Below the pieces are notes generated by a model. It did no database searches, was not told the DNA's origin, and saw only the letters and a program-made list of their open reading frames with translations. From Cladophialophora immunda (taxonomy: Eukaryota; Ascomycota; Eurotiomycetes; Chaetothyriales; Herpotrichiellaceae): a stretch of DNA of 64,000 nucleotides. Both the position numbers and the translations under genes were made by a program. The stretch covers positions 2,108,001 to 2,172,000 of the forward strand of contig NW_015622547.1 of assembly GCF_000835495.1 (NCBI RefSeq). Direction: 5' to 3'. This document shows positions 29,734 through 41,467 of the stretch, piece by piece; within the stretch, counting starts at the first letter, position 1; every line of letters starts with the position of its first letter.

Positions 29734-32392
29734 ATGTCGGATGCCCAAGTCCGGAAGAGCTCCCAAAGCGAATTACAGGATGCGGACCAAACGACACCAC
29801 CGCCTTCATACAAACGGCGGCGTATAGCGCTAGCTTGCACATCCTGCAGGAATCGCAAATCACGCTGCAATGGCGCTAGACCTTCTTGCAGTCTCTGCGT
29901 CGAACTCGGCTTCGAGTGCATATATCAACAACCTGCCGCGGGTAATGTCAGACCGCCACAGTTACAGCCAGGCTATGATGAGAGGCTGCGGGCTATCGAA
30001 GATACGCTCAGGTTGCTTGTAAATCGAAACCACCCCTCGTCGGAGGGTTCCGAGCAGTTGAACCCACCGAGCCACGAGCAACACAGGCCGAGTCAAGAAG
30101 CAAGTACCACCATTCAGGAGCCACGACAGGTGCCGAACGACGATGAAGACGTTGCCATTCTCGACGAGGATGACTCCCTGCAACAGAATGCCGAGGACTC
30201 TGTTGATGGCATGGCCGCCATCACCGACCCGGAAGAGACGGAATCGAGGTTTTTTGGTCCATCTTCGAACATAGCATTGCTCCGCCATATATCGGACGCG
30301 ACTTCAGCTACCTTGAAGTCAATAGGGCAGTCTCGACATTCGGAAAGTGGGATTAATCAGCCCATCGTCTCCAGAGTAGCCTCACCTGTTACTACGACTC
30401 TCTCAGAGACCAGCCCTATCGCTCGACACCACATCAATATCCGGTCGCTCCCCCCGGAATCGCGCGCTCTGCACCTCATCAGGCTCTTCTTTTCTGATAC
30501 AGGAATGCTGTTCCCCTACATTCGCGAGCAAGATATCCTCCGTACATACTCTGCTGCCCGGCGAAACCGCTTCAGCGCAGTGAGCCGCTCTTGGCTATGC
30601 CTCGTAAACGCCATCTTTGCGTTTGCAACCTATATCAGCGCCAAACCTGATCAGTCGGCCGAAAAGAATGCGGCCGAGTCAGAAATATTCATAGAAAGGG
30701 CACAGGCCCTGTCGGCCGAGATTGAGATGAAATCAGCTAGCTTAGAGACGGGTGAGTATATGTTGAGACAATTTCTTCTGCATCTCTCGAGTCGATTGCA
30801 GCCAAAAAAAAAATACATTTGCGAGACACCCCTGCCGGATAATACCACTAACTGGCAGCAGTCCAATGCTTGCTTTTGATGGCACAGTATCGTCAAGGCA
30901 CGCAACGATCTGATCAGGCCTGGAACCTACATGGCCTCGCAGTCCGCGCGGCGATCCAATTGGGCTTACACTCGCAGACGGCTTCTTCAGGACTGAACTT
31001 GGTGGAAGCCGAGATACGCAAGCGGACATGGTTTGGGTGTATGATCTTGGACAGGTGAGCTTCCACGCATCAAACAGCACCAGGAACAAACATCTCACTG
31101 GCTCCAGGACACTAAGCATGACCTTTGGCCGCCCCTGTATGATGCCCAACTCTATAGTAAAATTGGATCTCCCGATGAACCAGAATTTGGAGCGACTGTC
31201 AATGCTGGGAAACTCAGCGACTTCGATGAGCAGCTTGGATCCGCCAGACACAGTTTGCCTTTTCACTGCTACAATGTGAGCTTTGCCTGCGCCTTTTAAT
31301 GCACTGTTGATTGACTGCTGGCAGACAACTATACTATATCTTAGGAGACATAATTTCCGAGCTCTATGGCGGTAATGTGGACATTGATCCTGGACTGACC
31401 GTCCCCACAATGCTGGAAAGGACCGTCGTTCTCGAACAGAAACTGGCAGCCTGGAAACACAACTTGTTCCCTCAGCTGCAGCGGCGGCCATGGGATACTC
31501 TTGATCCTGATACAATCTCACTCTCCGCTTGGGATCCTGTCTTCGACAGGTTGAGCGTTATCATCACGCTCAGATATCTCAATACGCGGATTTTACTGCA
31601 TAGACCCATCTTAAGTGCCTTTCTACGTCAGAGAGCTCGGGTGAAAGTACCTGGCGAACAAATCGAGCAGGAAGATCCATTTTTCAACGACCTCGGAGAG
31701 CGAAGCGTCAAAATCTGCCAGCAAGCCGCGATGGAAATCGTCGAGATTGTCCACAAGACGAGCAAACCACCCGCCTTGCTCGGGGCATGGTGGTTCACTT
31801 CCTATTACAGTAAGAACCGTGTTTTGATCACCGACTCAGGTTCAATGCTGATCATATCTCTGAAGCTTTCAATGCGGCCCTCGTGATATTCAGTTGCATC
31901 TTGCTAGAAATTACCCCCTTGAACGCGCGGACTGCAAATAGTCCACCGATGGCCTCCACCGACTCCTTGGACTCGGCCAAAATTGTCGAAATGATTACAC
32001 GACTCCGGCGGGCGATGGAGACCCTCAAGCGGTTCGGCGAGGGCACCAAATCCGCGAAGAGAATCAGGAAGACTCTCTTGAAGCTCGTGCAGATATGCAT
32101 GACACTCGTACAGTTCAATCCCGAACATGGCCCGGCTATCTTGTCAGCTTTGTCCTCTGGTCAGCAGAGCGATGCGACCCAGATAAGTAGCCAGAACAGC
32201 CTCTCTTTGCAGTCTCAAGGCGCCCTGGATGGGAGCATCACAACGAACGGCCTCCTGCCGCCTCTGGGTCAAGACGATCCTTTCGCAGCTTTTGACATGA
32301 GCATGCACCAGTATTGGACGGACAACAGTCTCGACCTATTTGCCGATCTCGTCGGGGTTGAGCCAGGTTTGACTGCTATGATGGCTGGCTGA
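29734..32392 (+). CDS. Zn2Cys6 fungal transcription factor
   Basis: Five exons, 29734-30751, 30862-31054, 31108-31275, 31325-31809 and 31866-32392, giving 796 aa. The binuclear cluster is C35-x2-C38-x6-C45-x6-C52-x2-C55-x6-C62 (CTSCRNRKSRC then CSLCVELGFEC), preceded by a basic KRRR. A linker with low-complexity acidic segments follows. The fungal-specific transcription factor domain (PF04082 type) spans about 245-560, with the signature RTLSMTFGRP after the third splice site and a helical LLMAQYRQGTQRSDQAWNLHGLAVRAAIQLGLH. Its place between the lactonase-like gene and the FAH hydrolase, all on the plus strand, makes it the natural candidate pathway regulator of the accessory block. The final splice acceptor (CTGAAG) is atypical and least certain. 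Confidence 0.87.
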
Positions 32393-32743
32393 GAGACACA
32401 CCCTCAGCCTGTAGACCGGGAACATAGGAAGTAGCACTAGACTGAACAATGAACCACCTCTCTCGATGAAACCTCGAGTTCCTTTGACCGCTTGCAGTTC
32501 TCCAGCAAGCGTCGCATCTTTGGCCGAGAAGCTCCGTCTCATTATCGTCCATTGTGCTGGGAAGAGTCAGCTTGGGCACGCCATTCCGTTCTTTCCCCGT
32601 ACTTCCCTCCACTTCCCTCCGTCCAACATACCCCACATGGCTGTCTCGTTGGCAATATCAACGGCCATGAAACTCGACCCCATCTTGCCCGTGAACCAGA
32701 CCAACCACTTCGACGGTATCCTCCCAAGGCAAGCTGTTCTAAG
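32393..32743. other. Intergenic, promoter of FAH-family gene
   Basis: 351 bp between co-directional genes. An open frame extends upstream of the FAH ATG without protein character. No motif identified. Confidence 0.45.
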
Positions 32744-33919
32744 ATGAAGTTACCCTGGACTAGACTCATCCGGTTCGTCGCTACCGACGGCCGAGTTCTG
32801 CGCGGCGAGCCAGTCTTGCCCAGCGAGGATTTCGACCTGGGCAATGTCACCGAGTCCGACCAGTTGAAGGCCAAAGTCATCGTGGGAGACGACATTTTCG
32901 ATACGACTGGCAAGACCAAAGTGACGGATGAGATTGTCACGGTGAAGAAACTCCTTGGTCCATTGGCTCGAGAGGAGGTGCCGATTCTGCGATGTGTCGG
33001 GCTGAATTATGCAAAGCACAGTACGTTTTGATGTCTCCAACCACCCGACTCTCGATCGGCTCTTGAACGCTCCGCCACGGGGATTCATGCAAGCATTAGT
33101 GACTCTGGAGTGCATGCTGACGGCGTGGTCGCTATAGTCAAGGAAGCCGGTCGACAACCTCCACCATTTCCTTTCATTTTCTTCAAGCCGAACACCACAG
33201 TCCAGGATCATGATGCTCCGGTGGTAATACCGAAGCTCGCCCAGGACGACCAGGCCGATTACGAGGGAGAACTGGTAAGATCGCTCCGCACTGGCGTTAT
33301 CGACGGGGCCTCTGTTAACCGTGCTCTCCCCCTTCAGTGTATCGTCATTGGCCGCGATGCCAAAGACGTCCCCGTCGAGCAAGCCTTGGACTACGTAGGT
33401 GCCTATACAGCCGGCAACGATGTCTCGTCGCGGAAACTCCAACGAGACCCGGAGCTGGCGGGCAGGGTGCCTCAATGGGGCTTTTCCAAGGGCTTCGACA
33501 CCTTTGCGCCCCTGGGCCCGTGTCTCGTGGCTCCCGACCTGGTCGGGAACCCCGCGGAGCTGCACTTGAAGACCATCGTCGACGGCGAAACACGACAGAG
33601 CGAAAGCGTGTCCGACCTGCTCTTCGATTGCCCCTACATCATCTCCTATCTGAGTCAGGGAACGACCCTGCAGAAGGGGAGCGTCATCATGACGGGAACG
33701 CCAGGAGGTCAGTCTCGCGCACGCTGATGCACAGCGGTTTTCCCATCCTCTGCCCGCTCCTCCACAATGCATTCGTTCTGGATCTGCTGACCTAGTCCAC
33801 GTGGCTGCGCAGGCGTCGGTTCGGGCATGAAGCCTCCGAGATATCTCACCCCGGGCACCAAGATGGAGGTGCAGATATCGAAGATCGGGACACTGCGTAA
33901 TACCGTAGAGTTCGCCTGA
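32744..33919 (+). CDS. Fumarylacetoacetase-family hydrolase I (fumarylpyruvate hydrolase-like)
   Basis: Four exons, 32744-33020, 33138-33274, 33338-33707 and 33813-33919, giving 296 aa. The first intron acceptor is set at CTATAG so that the protein reads CVGLNYAKHIKEAGRQPPPFP, matching the family; other acceptors break phase. The catalytic core is complete: metal-binding Glu/Asp in DYEGEL and AGNDVSSRKLQ, the FSKGFDTFAPLGP segment, and MTGTPGGVGSGMKPPRYL spanning the last junction. Family members cleave C-C bonds of 3,5-diketo acids or act as decarboxylases. In the gentisate route the expected step is fumarylpyruvate (or maleylpyruvate) to fumarate (or maleate) plus pyruvate. A role here is inferred from the gentisate dioxygenase at 13-14 kb. 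Confidence 0.86.
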
Positions 33920-34337
33920 GGGCCACTGTCATGGCGAGTTTGCCTGTATGGAGCAAAAGCCGTTCCACAGAGGCGAGGAAAGCGTACGCTATTAGAACTG
34001 CATGCATTAGATATAAGGTCTGACTTGTTGGACGAGCATTGAAATCCGAATATTATAGCTAAGCTGCCTCCATGACGATCGTCTCCCTTTGTACCCCATC
34101 CGCACTTACTGTATCTGGGGGCGAAGAACGCCCCTTGTGACGGCCTTTTGTCAAAATATCAACGTTGAGAAAGATGTCCACGATTTTCGCGACGTAGCAT
34201 ATCCCCCATGGCAAAGACCCAGAGCTGGAGGACACGCACTAAGAGGTCCAATCAATAGATAAAGCGCTTCCTCACGCGAGTGGCAAGTAAAGCCCAAGCT
34301 CAACCCCTATCGAGCTGTCCTCCTTTGCGAGAACTCG
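33920..34337. other. Convergent 3' region, no gene seen
   Basis: 418 bp between the stops of the FAH-family gene (+) and the following unknown gene (-). No coding signal. Confidence 0.45.
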
Positions 34338-35029
34338 CTACGAGTACTGCGGCGGGCCTGAAGCCTCCTGATGACCTGCATCCTGCATCGTCGGCCTCTG
34401 ACTAGGGCTCATGCTTTTCCTCATCTTCACACTCTCCAGCCGGATTCTCAACTCCTTCTTCGTCTCTTCGCTGACCCCCTCGACACCCATCGCGGTCTCG
34501 ATCTCGGCCTGCTCCTGCTCCAACAATCTCCATCGGATGGCTTCTTCCTCCCAGAAAAAGAGCATACCGATCACTTTGCGCTGGGCCGCGACGCTTATGA
34601 AAGCCAGCTGATGTGCGAATTTCGGAGTGATTCTTGTGGTGTCGATGCCGAGGGGGGCGTTGGAGTTAATGATGCCGTTCTTGACCAGTTCCTTGTGAAT
34701 GCGCGCGGATATTTTACCGCTTGCTGATTTGATGGTTTCCGTTAGTACGTGAAGATTCCCTTGTATACCTTCTCCTCCTTGGGTTGCTCTGGTTGATATA
34801 GGTGAGCCTTACGAGTTATGCCTGCATTCAATGCGCTTTCGGTGTCCAATGTCATGGGTGACCTTTGCGCGGCCTCTGCCCCTGAAATTTGATGTGTCCA
34901 CAAGATATCTTTCTCGTTCATGGTGAGATCGGCATCTCGCTCAGGATTGTCGTTTGCGAAGTTGGGGAAGGCATTGGTCATGAATCGATTGAAGGAGAAA
35001 CCCATCCCGCCTGATGCTTTGCGATACAT
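34338..35029 (-). CDS. Unknown fungal protein, two exons
   Basis: Exons 34813-35029 and 34338-34723 on the minus strand join to 200 aa. The intron has donor GTAAGG, a perfect TACTAAC branch site and acceptor ATCAG, which gives strong support to the gene even though I do not recognise the protein. Residues 1-75 are polar (GFSFNRFMTNAFPNFANDNPE); the second exon encodes SGKISARIHKELVKNG, then a hydrophobic patch (KFAHQLAFISVAAQRKVIGMLFFW) that may be a membrane or buried helix, and a charged coiled coil (EEEAIRWRLLEQEQAEIETAM). The C-terminus is Pro/Ser-rich. No function is assigned. It is convergent with the FAH-family gene and lies inside the accessory block. Confidence 0.65.
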
Positions 35030-36108
35030 GGAAAGCCTCGATTGCGCCGCGAGGGATTGCGGCTAGAAATTTGGTTTGGGGGGGGGGGGGGGCAGTTGGC
35101 AATCGATACAATTGTGAGGGTGGAAGATAACGTTTGCGCCATCCTTCTTAAGCATTCTAGACCAACGCGCTCATTGTATACAAGGGCCTGGGGATCATGT
35201 GGTTCGATTGCTGCGCCACGACGGTAGCGAGCATAGCCCTTTTCTGGGCGTGAACACACAACCATGGGTTCGCTTGTAGAGAGGTACGAGTGGTCGCAAT
35301 CGGAAGCGAGTCCTGGGAAACTGGTCATTTGCGGTGGGGATTGGATATTGAGGCATGCAGGTGGTTTGTGTACAAGTAGTTGGGTCTCAGGATGGAATTG
35401 GAAACCCGAAAGAAGTCAAGGCTGTAGGGCTGCCGTTTCTCAGTAACGTGATCCAACTTCCACTCTGCATCTTTCTTTCACCTTCACGTGCCAGTCTCTT
35501 GCCCTTCCATTGCGGCGACGGACGCCCCCGGCATTTATCCCAGTGACCCAATCCTCCAATGCACTCGAACAACTCGACCGTCCTGATGTACCGCGACGAC
35601 ACGAGGAGTCAGCGTTATCTGTTCAATGCCAGAATGTCAAAGATCATCAGATGGCGCTCTTTAAGATGCTTCCACCGTGATGTCAGCTTCCCAATGGAAA
35701 AGGAGGAACGCGAGAAAACGAAGAGAAAAAGAAAAGCGAGAGGATGCCGGACCACGCCCGGGCTTCCAAACTCCAATCAGTCTCATCCATCCTGCTGCTC
35801 CTCTGCTCTACCTCCACTCAATCCGCGGTAATTTGACGTCACATGCAAGATTCTTGGTCTGAAGATCCCCGTATTCGGCGAGGACAGTCTCAGCGTCGCT
35901 TGGCCAAAATGTACAAAGAGGGAAACACCTCACGCGACACCCCACTGCAAAATATCACAGCACAAATCTCCGGCAGTGAGCCAAATATTTCCCTGCACAT
36001 GCATTCATTGACAATATAGATGTGACTTCTATCTTCTATCCTTTGTATTGACTATTATGTGGACTGACATGCCAGACCTATGACATACCTCACCAGCGAC
36101 GGCGATCA
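35030..36108. other. Divergent intergenic region with G15 run
   Basis: 1,079 bp between the starts of the unknown gene (-) and the MFS gene (+). A run of 15 G is at 35078-35092, about 50 bp upstream of the unknown gene. Short open frames look non-coding. Confidence 0.5.
35078..35092. repeat. Homopolymer run of 15 G
   Basis: Uninterrupted G tract in the promoter-proximal region of the unknown minus-strand gene. Length is likely to vary between isolates and is also error-prone in sequencing. Confidence 0.9.
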
Positions 36109-37780
36109 ATGTGGTCCCTAGTGCAATACCAACGGATCGGAAAGCAGGTCGAGCACGAATGGAAAGAGAAGGGACATAAGCAAGATCATGACAGAAAGAG
36201 TGCTTTCCGAGATGTTGAGGCTGCCTCTGAACGGAGAATTTTAAGGGGATCCAATGGCGCCCTTGAAGAGGAGTCTTCTGAGGAACGGCCGGGGTCAGAG
36301 GGCGGCAGCACCAGCGGCAATGGCAAGATCGTGGTCGATATCACGGGAGACGATGACCCTATCGACCCTCACAACTGGCCGCTCTTCGCACGGTGTAAGA
36401 ATATCGCTGTCCTGTGTCTCCTTATATTCTCCCAAGGATGGGCAAGCGCTGCAGACTCCATGGCAAACTCGCGGATGAGTCAAGAGTACGGTGTGAGCAA
36501 GGTGGCAGCGAATCTCTCTCAAGCCCTGTACCTGCTGGGGATTGGATCCGGATGCCTCTTCTGCGGCCCTCTTTCCGAGACCGTCGGAAGAAACCCGACA
36601 TACCTGGGAGCGACCGTTTGTTATCTATGCTTTGTGCTGGGTACAGCGTTGACTTCGAACCTGGGTGGACGGATTGTTTGCCGATACTTCGTGGGCGTCT
36701 TCGCCAGTGCCACCCTAGGCATCAATGGCGCCAGTGTGAGTGATCAGTTCCGCCCGGTCAAGCGAGCCTTCGCTTTCCCTGTTATTGCATGGGCCAACGT
36801 TGCTGGTAGGGAATCCTTCCTGTTCATATGTCTCTTGACTTGTCTGCTAACTCAGATGCAAAGCTCCTATGCTTGCACCAGTCGCGGGTGGATGGCTGGT
36901 TCAAGATCGCAACCTCAGTTGGCATTGGACTGACTGGGTCACACTCATCATTTCCGGCTTCGCCTTCATTATTGCTTTCCTCTTCCTTCCCGAGACATAC
37001 CTACCGGTTCTGCTGGACTGGAAAGCCAGACATCTTCGCCGTGTGTCCGGATCTTCCAGGTACGTGTCTGGACATGCTGAAAAAGCATCGCTTCTCAAAC
37101 GTTTACGCGAGACTCTCCCAATGCCGGTTGTCTATTTCTCGAGCGAGCCCGTGGTTGCGGTCCTGGGTGGTTACCTAATACTCGTCTATATTCTCATGTT
37201 CACTTTCTTATCTGGATTCGACTACATATTCAAAAAGACATACGACCTATCCGATGGGCTGACAGGCTCGTGCTTCGCATCCATCGCTGCCGGATCCACA
37301 TGCTTTACCCTGTTTGCGCCAGCACTCTTCCACCTCTCACGAGTCCACACAAACTATGTGAGGCAAGCTTGGATCAAGCCTGAGTACAGGCTGTGGCCAG
37401 CGATTGTCACGGCACCATTGATGCCCATCTCCTTGTTCTGGCTGGGTTGGACCAATTACTCTAGCATTTCACTGTGGTCGGGGCTTGCGGCTTGTTTTTG
37501 CTTTGGCATTGTGGCGACCGCCGTCTATGTGAGCAGCTACGAGTACATTGTCGACAGCTACACAAAACACAGTGCTGTAGCACTTGCCAGCATCACGATG
37601 GCGCGGTATCTCATTGCAGGAACGATGGTCATGGCCGCCAGGCCCATGTACACAGGCATAGGGGTGCACTGGACGATGACTCTCCTGGGGTGCATCGGAC
37701 TGCTCCTGGCACCTGCACCTTTGTTTTTCAGGTGGTATGGGAAGAAGTTGAGGGCAAAAAGCGCCTACGCAGAATCATGA
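36109..37780 (+). CDS. MFS transporter, DHA1 (TPO/FLU1-like)
   Basis: Two exons, 36109-36805 and 36864-37780, giving 537 aa; the intron has a GCTAAC branch site. About 90 polar residues precede DPIDPHNWPLFARCKN, the usual entry to helix 1 in this drug/polyamine antiporter group. Further marks: GCLFCGPLSETVGRNPTYLG (helix 2-3 loop with the conserved G-R pattern), APMLAPVAGGWLVQ at the exon junction (antiporter-type motif C region), and PETYLPVLLDWKARHLRR after helix 6. The N-terminus SLVQYQRIGKQVE closely resembles YLQYRRIGRTIQ of the transporter at 62041, so the two are paralogues. Substrate unknown; position suggests a role in the accessory block. Confidence 0.87.
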
Positions 37781-38275
37781 GTCTTCATCTTCAATTTGCT
37801 ATGCTTAGGAGATGCCGTTATTATGTGATTTTTGGGTGGATATATACGCCAGGTTTGAAGACTTCTGGCTTACAGAGCCGACAATCAAGCGATCTATGAT
37901 CACTGCCAGTCACAAATTTACGGCGCTACCAAGGATCTATGCAGACGTCAAGTCAGTTGACGCAACAGGGGTTTATAATCAAATTCAGAGTTGTTGTACA
38001 TTGTTACAAACCAGCACTATCTGATCGATGAGTTTTAGTCGTTGAGTCTTGACTCCATATTAGCACATCGTGATTCTTTCGAGCTGGTGTGTCCCAATCC
38101 ACGGCCCGTCCTTTGCGTGCATAACCGTTGTAACCTCACACTGTTGGAGTACCTAGTCGTTCCCCCGAGGATTGTGTTGTTACAGAAGTACAGGCTTCTC
38201 CGTCCGCCACCGCTGCGACCGACTCCGAGCCCTAACCCGCCTCGCCTCGCCGTTTATCCGCGAGCGCTGTAGAAT
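37781..38275. other. Convergent 3' region, no gene seen
   Basis: 495 bp between the MFS stop (+) and the KGG-protein stop (-). No coding signal. Confidence 0.45.
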
Positions 38276-38649
38276 CTAGGACGAGCCAGTGGCCGATCCG
38301 CCCTTGCGACCAGCCTCCGCGGCGCGCTCGCTGCCCTTCTCAAAGGAGCCGCCGGACGCTTGACCACCCTGGGAGGCGATGTCTCGCTGCGAGAAAAGGC
38401 GCCAGACGCCACGGTTAGCGGAGGATTGTCTCCCAAAAATCGAGTAAAACTGCATATGTGGCTGTGCCACGGCTTGGACGGCCGCGGATGATAAGGGAAG
38501 AGAGGTAAATAACCTAATCTTACCTGCTCGTCGGGATCCATGCCGGCGAAGCCGCTGTTGTGGCTGGCTTGACCGCCCTTGGAGGCGATCTCCTGGACCT
38601 CTTCCTTGGGGCGGTTGGCGAAGTTTCCGGGGTTTTGGTTGTCAGTCAT
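38276..38649 (-). CDS. Con-10-like KGG stress protein
   Basis: Two exons on the minus strand, 38524-38649 and 38276-38386, giving 78 aa. The protein is small, hydrophilic and built of Gly-Gly-rich repeats: ASKGGQASHNSGFAG, ASQGGQASGGSFEKG and AGRKGGSATG, the KGG (stress-induced bacterial acidophilic repeat) motif found in Neurospora conidiation protein 10 and bacterial GsiB. Such proteins accumulate in conidia and under desiccation or stress and are probably disordered protectants. The start MTDNQNPGNFANRP matches the usual fungal N-terminus. It is divergent from the HhH protein gene across a long intergenic region. Confidence 0.88.
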
Positions 38650-39824
38650 CCCTTTTTTGTTGGAGTATTATTGGGGTTTCTTGAGACAGTTCCAAGTATT
38701 GGTAAAGGGGGGTCCTTCTGGAGTCTGGCTTTTTGTGGGTGATGGATGCTTGCGAGAATTTTCAAGATGCTCGGGGAGAAGAAGTCGGTCTGCTTTATAG
38801 ACTTGCTTCATCTGCTGGTTCTCAATCCTGACGTCATGACTTTGGTCTCTTTTCCGTCACTGCTCTATAATGGTCCCTTCGCCCTGATATTGGTGAGGTC
38901 TTTGGGGGATCGGGGAGAAGTGACCGTTCTCAACATCATGGTGGAGCTGCGGAGCGCAATTCCGAACCATCGAGAGCATTATGCAGGAGAAGCAGTACTT
39001 GTTTTCTCGAGATGGAATATGCCGGCGGGCTCCACGCCCTCCTGTGAAGCCAACATGGAATCCCCTGACGAGTGTTGACGTCAAGAATTCTGCAAGATAT
39101 CGAAACGAAGGGAAATGGGGTGTCGAAAAGGCTGTGGGAATCGTCGACGTGCCAGATCTCGCTGTCAGTCTTTCCGCTTCTGGTCCAGTCGTCCAATCGG
39201 AGAGTTTTTGAACTTGGCAGATGACAATACAGCCAATCACACAAGCCGTTACCCCTGGCACTCCCCAGCCTGGCGCAGGTAAAGGTACCGTGTCCAGGAT
39301 GTTCCCCCGGACCAGCCCTGTCCGCTGCACCGTGTACCCCTACATACCGACGTATGTCGGATAGGGCAATACTGGGGACTGATGGTGTAAGTCAAACGGT
39401 CCTCTAATTAGCGTCTTGAAGTGTCTGTCGGTAAATCTTAGGACGGGACTGAACGAAGCCCCACGAAACACCCTTCCGGATTGTCTCTCCGGCTGAGATC
39501 AACTTCATGCTGAGACGCAACTGGACGCCTTGTCCTCTTTGACACCTTGGAACCCAATTCCACCTGGGGAAGAAGTGGACGTGTGAGACCTTCCGCTTCC
39601 CCGCATCCATGATCCGGTGTCTGATCGCATAGGTGGCGTGTTCGAAACAGGTACATCCGTGTCTTTACAATACTTGTAGGAAATAGAAGGCGGATGATGA
39701 TCAGACACCCTGTGACATCATCCCTGCTCCAATTTCACCAGTACGTCAACGACTTCTTCACATGCACCCGGACCTCGCACCGCGACGACCTCGACATAAG
39801 TCAGATCGCGTCAGCCAGAGCACG
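38650..39824. promoter_or_regulatory. Long divergent intergenic region
   Basis: 1,175 bp between the KGG stress-protein gene (-) and the HhH-protein gene (+). A small inverted repeat CCGAC-GTAT-GTCGG is at 39347-39360. Short open frames do not look coding. Long upstream regions are common for conidiation/stress genes. Confidence 0.45.
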
Positions 39825-40867
39825 ATGGTGACCACTCGGGCGAAGGGTAAGGCGCAAGGCCAAGAGACTGCAGTGGCCGACGGAAAAAAGACGGGTACCA
39901 AAAGATCCCGCGACGAGGCTCCCAGGGCGAACCCCACCGAGCCTCAAACAAAACAGCGAAAGACCGGCCAAGTTGGAAAAGGAGACGCAGCTACCGCGAA
40001 GGGCGCACTCGCGGACGGTGGGAAAGACCACAAAAAGTCGACCCGGAAATCCAGGGGAGAGCAGAAGAAGCGCACCGGGGCCCACGGCCAGAAAATCGAG
40101 AAACTTCTCCAGCACTTTGGCGGGCTTCCTCTTTCCGACACGGACCTGGAACACCCGGACAAGGCAACTCCCGATACCATATTGGCACTGCTTTTGAATG
40201 CTATACTCTCTTCGACTCGAGTCTCACATCGCATTGCAGCGAAAACCACCGCTCTCGTCATCAAGGCAGGGTATCACAACCTGGATGTCTTGAAGAAAAG
40301 TAGCTGGGAGGAGAGGACCGAGGTGCTCACCGAGGGCGGATACACACATTATCGGTAAGTTGGTACAATCGTCGCTCAGCCTTTTGCATTGACTCGGAAA
40401 ATCCAATCTGAATGGTCGCGAGCAGAGAGAAGACAGCGACTTTCATGGGACAGCTGGCCGAGTTAGTGGAGGAGAAGTACGGTAAGCTTGAGGCATCATA
40501 AACCCCGTTCAGACTCCCTGTGTACAACCTTTGTGCTGTCCTGACTGATGCTCACGCAGAGGGCGATCTCAACACAATCTTGAAAACCACGTCCGAAGAC
40601 CGGAGCAAGATCCGAGCAGAGCTCCAGAAGATCAAGGGGATCGGGGATGTCGGGATCGACATCTTCTTCACCACTGCGCAGCATGTGTGGACTTGCCTCG
40701 CTCCCTGGGTCGACCCGAGGAGTCTGAAGACAGCCGAGCACATTGGTCTCGGCAACGATGTGCAGGCCCTATGGGAGGAGGTGGACCAGAAGCCCGAGCT
40801 GATGTGTCGGGTGGCATGTGCTCTGATGGATGTGAGGCTGGAGAAGAAGGAGTCGGAATGGACCTGA
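39825..40867 (+). CDS. Endonuclease III-fold (HhH-GPD) protein, probably catalytically changed
   Basis: Three exons, 39825-40354, 40426-40481 and 40560-40867, giving 297 aa (318 aa if the ATG at 39762 is used). The first about 95 residues are basic, Lys/Thr/Ala-rich and disordered, with a likely nuclear signal (KRSRDE, KQRKTG). The rest is all-helical and resembles fungal HhH-GPD proteins: DTILALLLNAILSSTRVS, then a helix-hairpin-helix KIKGIGDVGIDIFF. In active Nth/MutY-type glycosylases the hairpin is LPGVGxKTA with a catalytic Lys and is followed by a catalytic Asp (VDTH). Here the Lys position holds Val/Gly and no VDTH-like Asp is evident, and no Cys4 iron-sulphur motif is seen. DNA binding is plausible; base excision is doubtful. 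Confidence 0.75.
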
Positions 40868-41467
40868 GGTTGAGGGAGAGCGCAAATGCCTGTCAGGCTG
40901 GCGTAGTAAGTCTCAAGATATCTCGACCGAGCCCTCCACTCCTCACCAACGCAAGTTCGCCCATAGTGTCTCGGTGTATGTTCTAGGATATGTAACTTCG
41001 GTAGTCCAAGAGAATTGACGTATCATGCCCATTGTCGTCCGGAACGAGGCGTCGCGCCGCTTCGGCGCTCTTTGCGTCCCTCGTAAGGATATTCTATGGA
41101 ATCCTATGCAACCCAGCATGGTGGAACTTGCCGTGTTCTGGTCGTGACCATTGGCTTTTTGCTCCATCGTCGTAGCAGCAATCACGGTGCCATGCATCCC
41201 GTCGTCGGTCGATCCATTGTACGAGTTGATGGCGCGAACGGGGTGATAAGGTACCGAGTCTGGCGCTGAGGCTCGGCTTGCGGGCGGGTCTGGGGAGGGA
41301 TTAGGTACCTAGGTATGTACGAAAGTCCTTTGCTTGCCCAACGTTACACTGTCGACAGGTGGGACTCGCATAGATAATCTCTCACTCAACCGTTGGCTTT
41401 GCACAGCTCAAAAGGCCTAATCGAGAGAAACGGGCGGCTTGAGGTGGTCAAGCCAGTGCCAGGAATC
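40868..41467. other. Intergenic, no gene seen (600 bp)
   Basis: Between two plus-strand genes. A TAGGTACCTA palindrome is at 41302-41311, a motif common in intergenic DNA of many ascomycetes. No coding signal. Confidence 0.45.

Noticed and set aside
32750..33772. 340-codon minus-strand frame opposite FAH-family gene I
   Set aside because: Crosses both exons and introns of the real gene in antisense; no motif.
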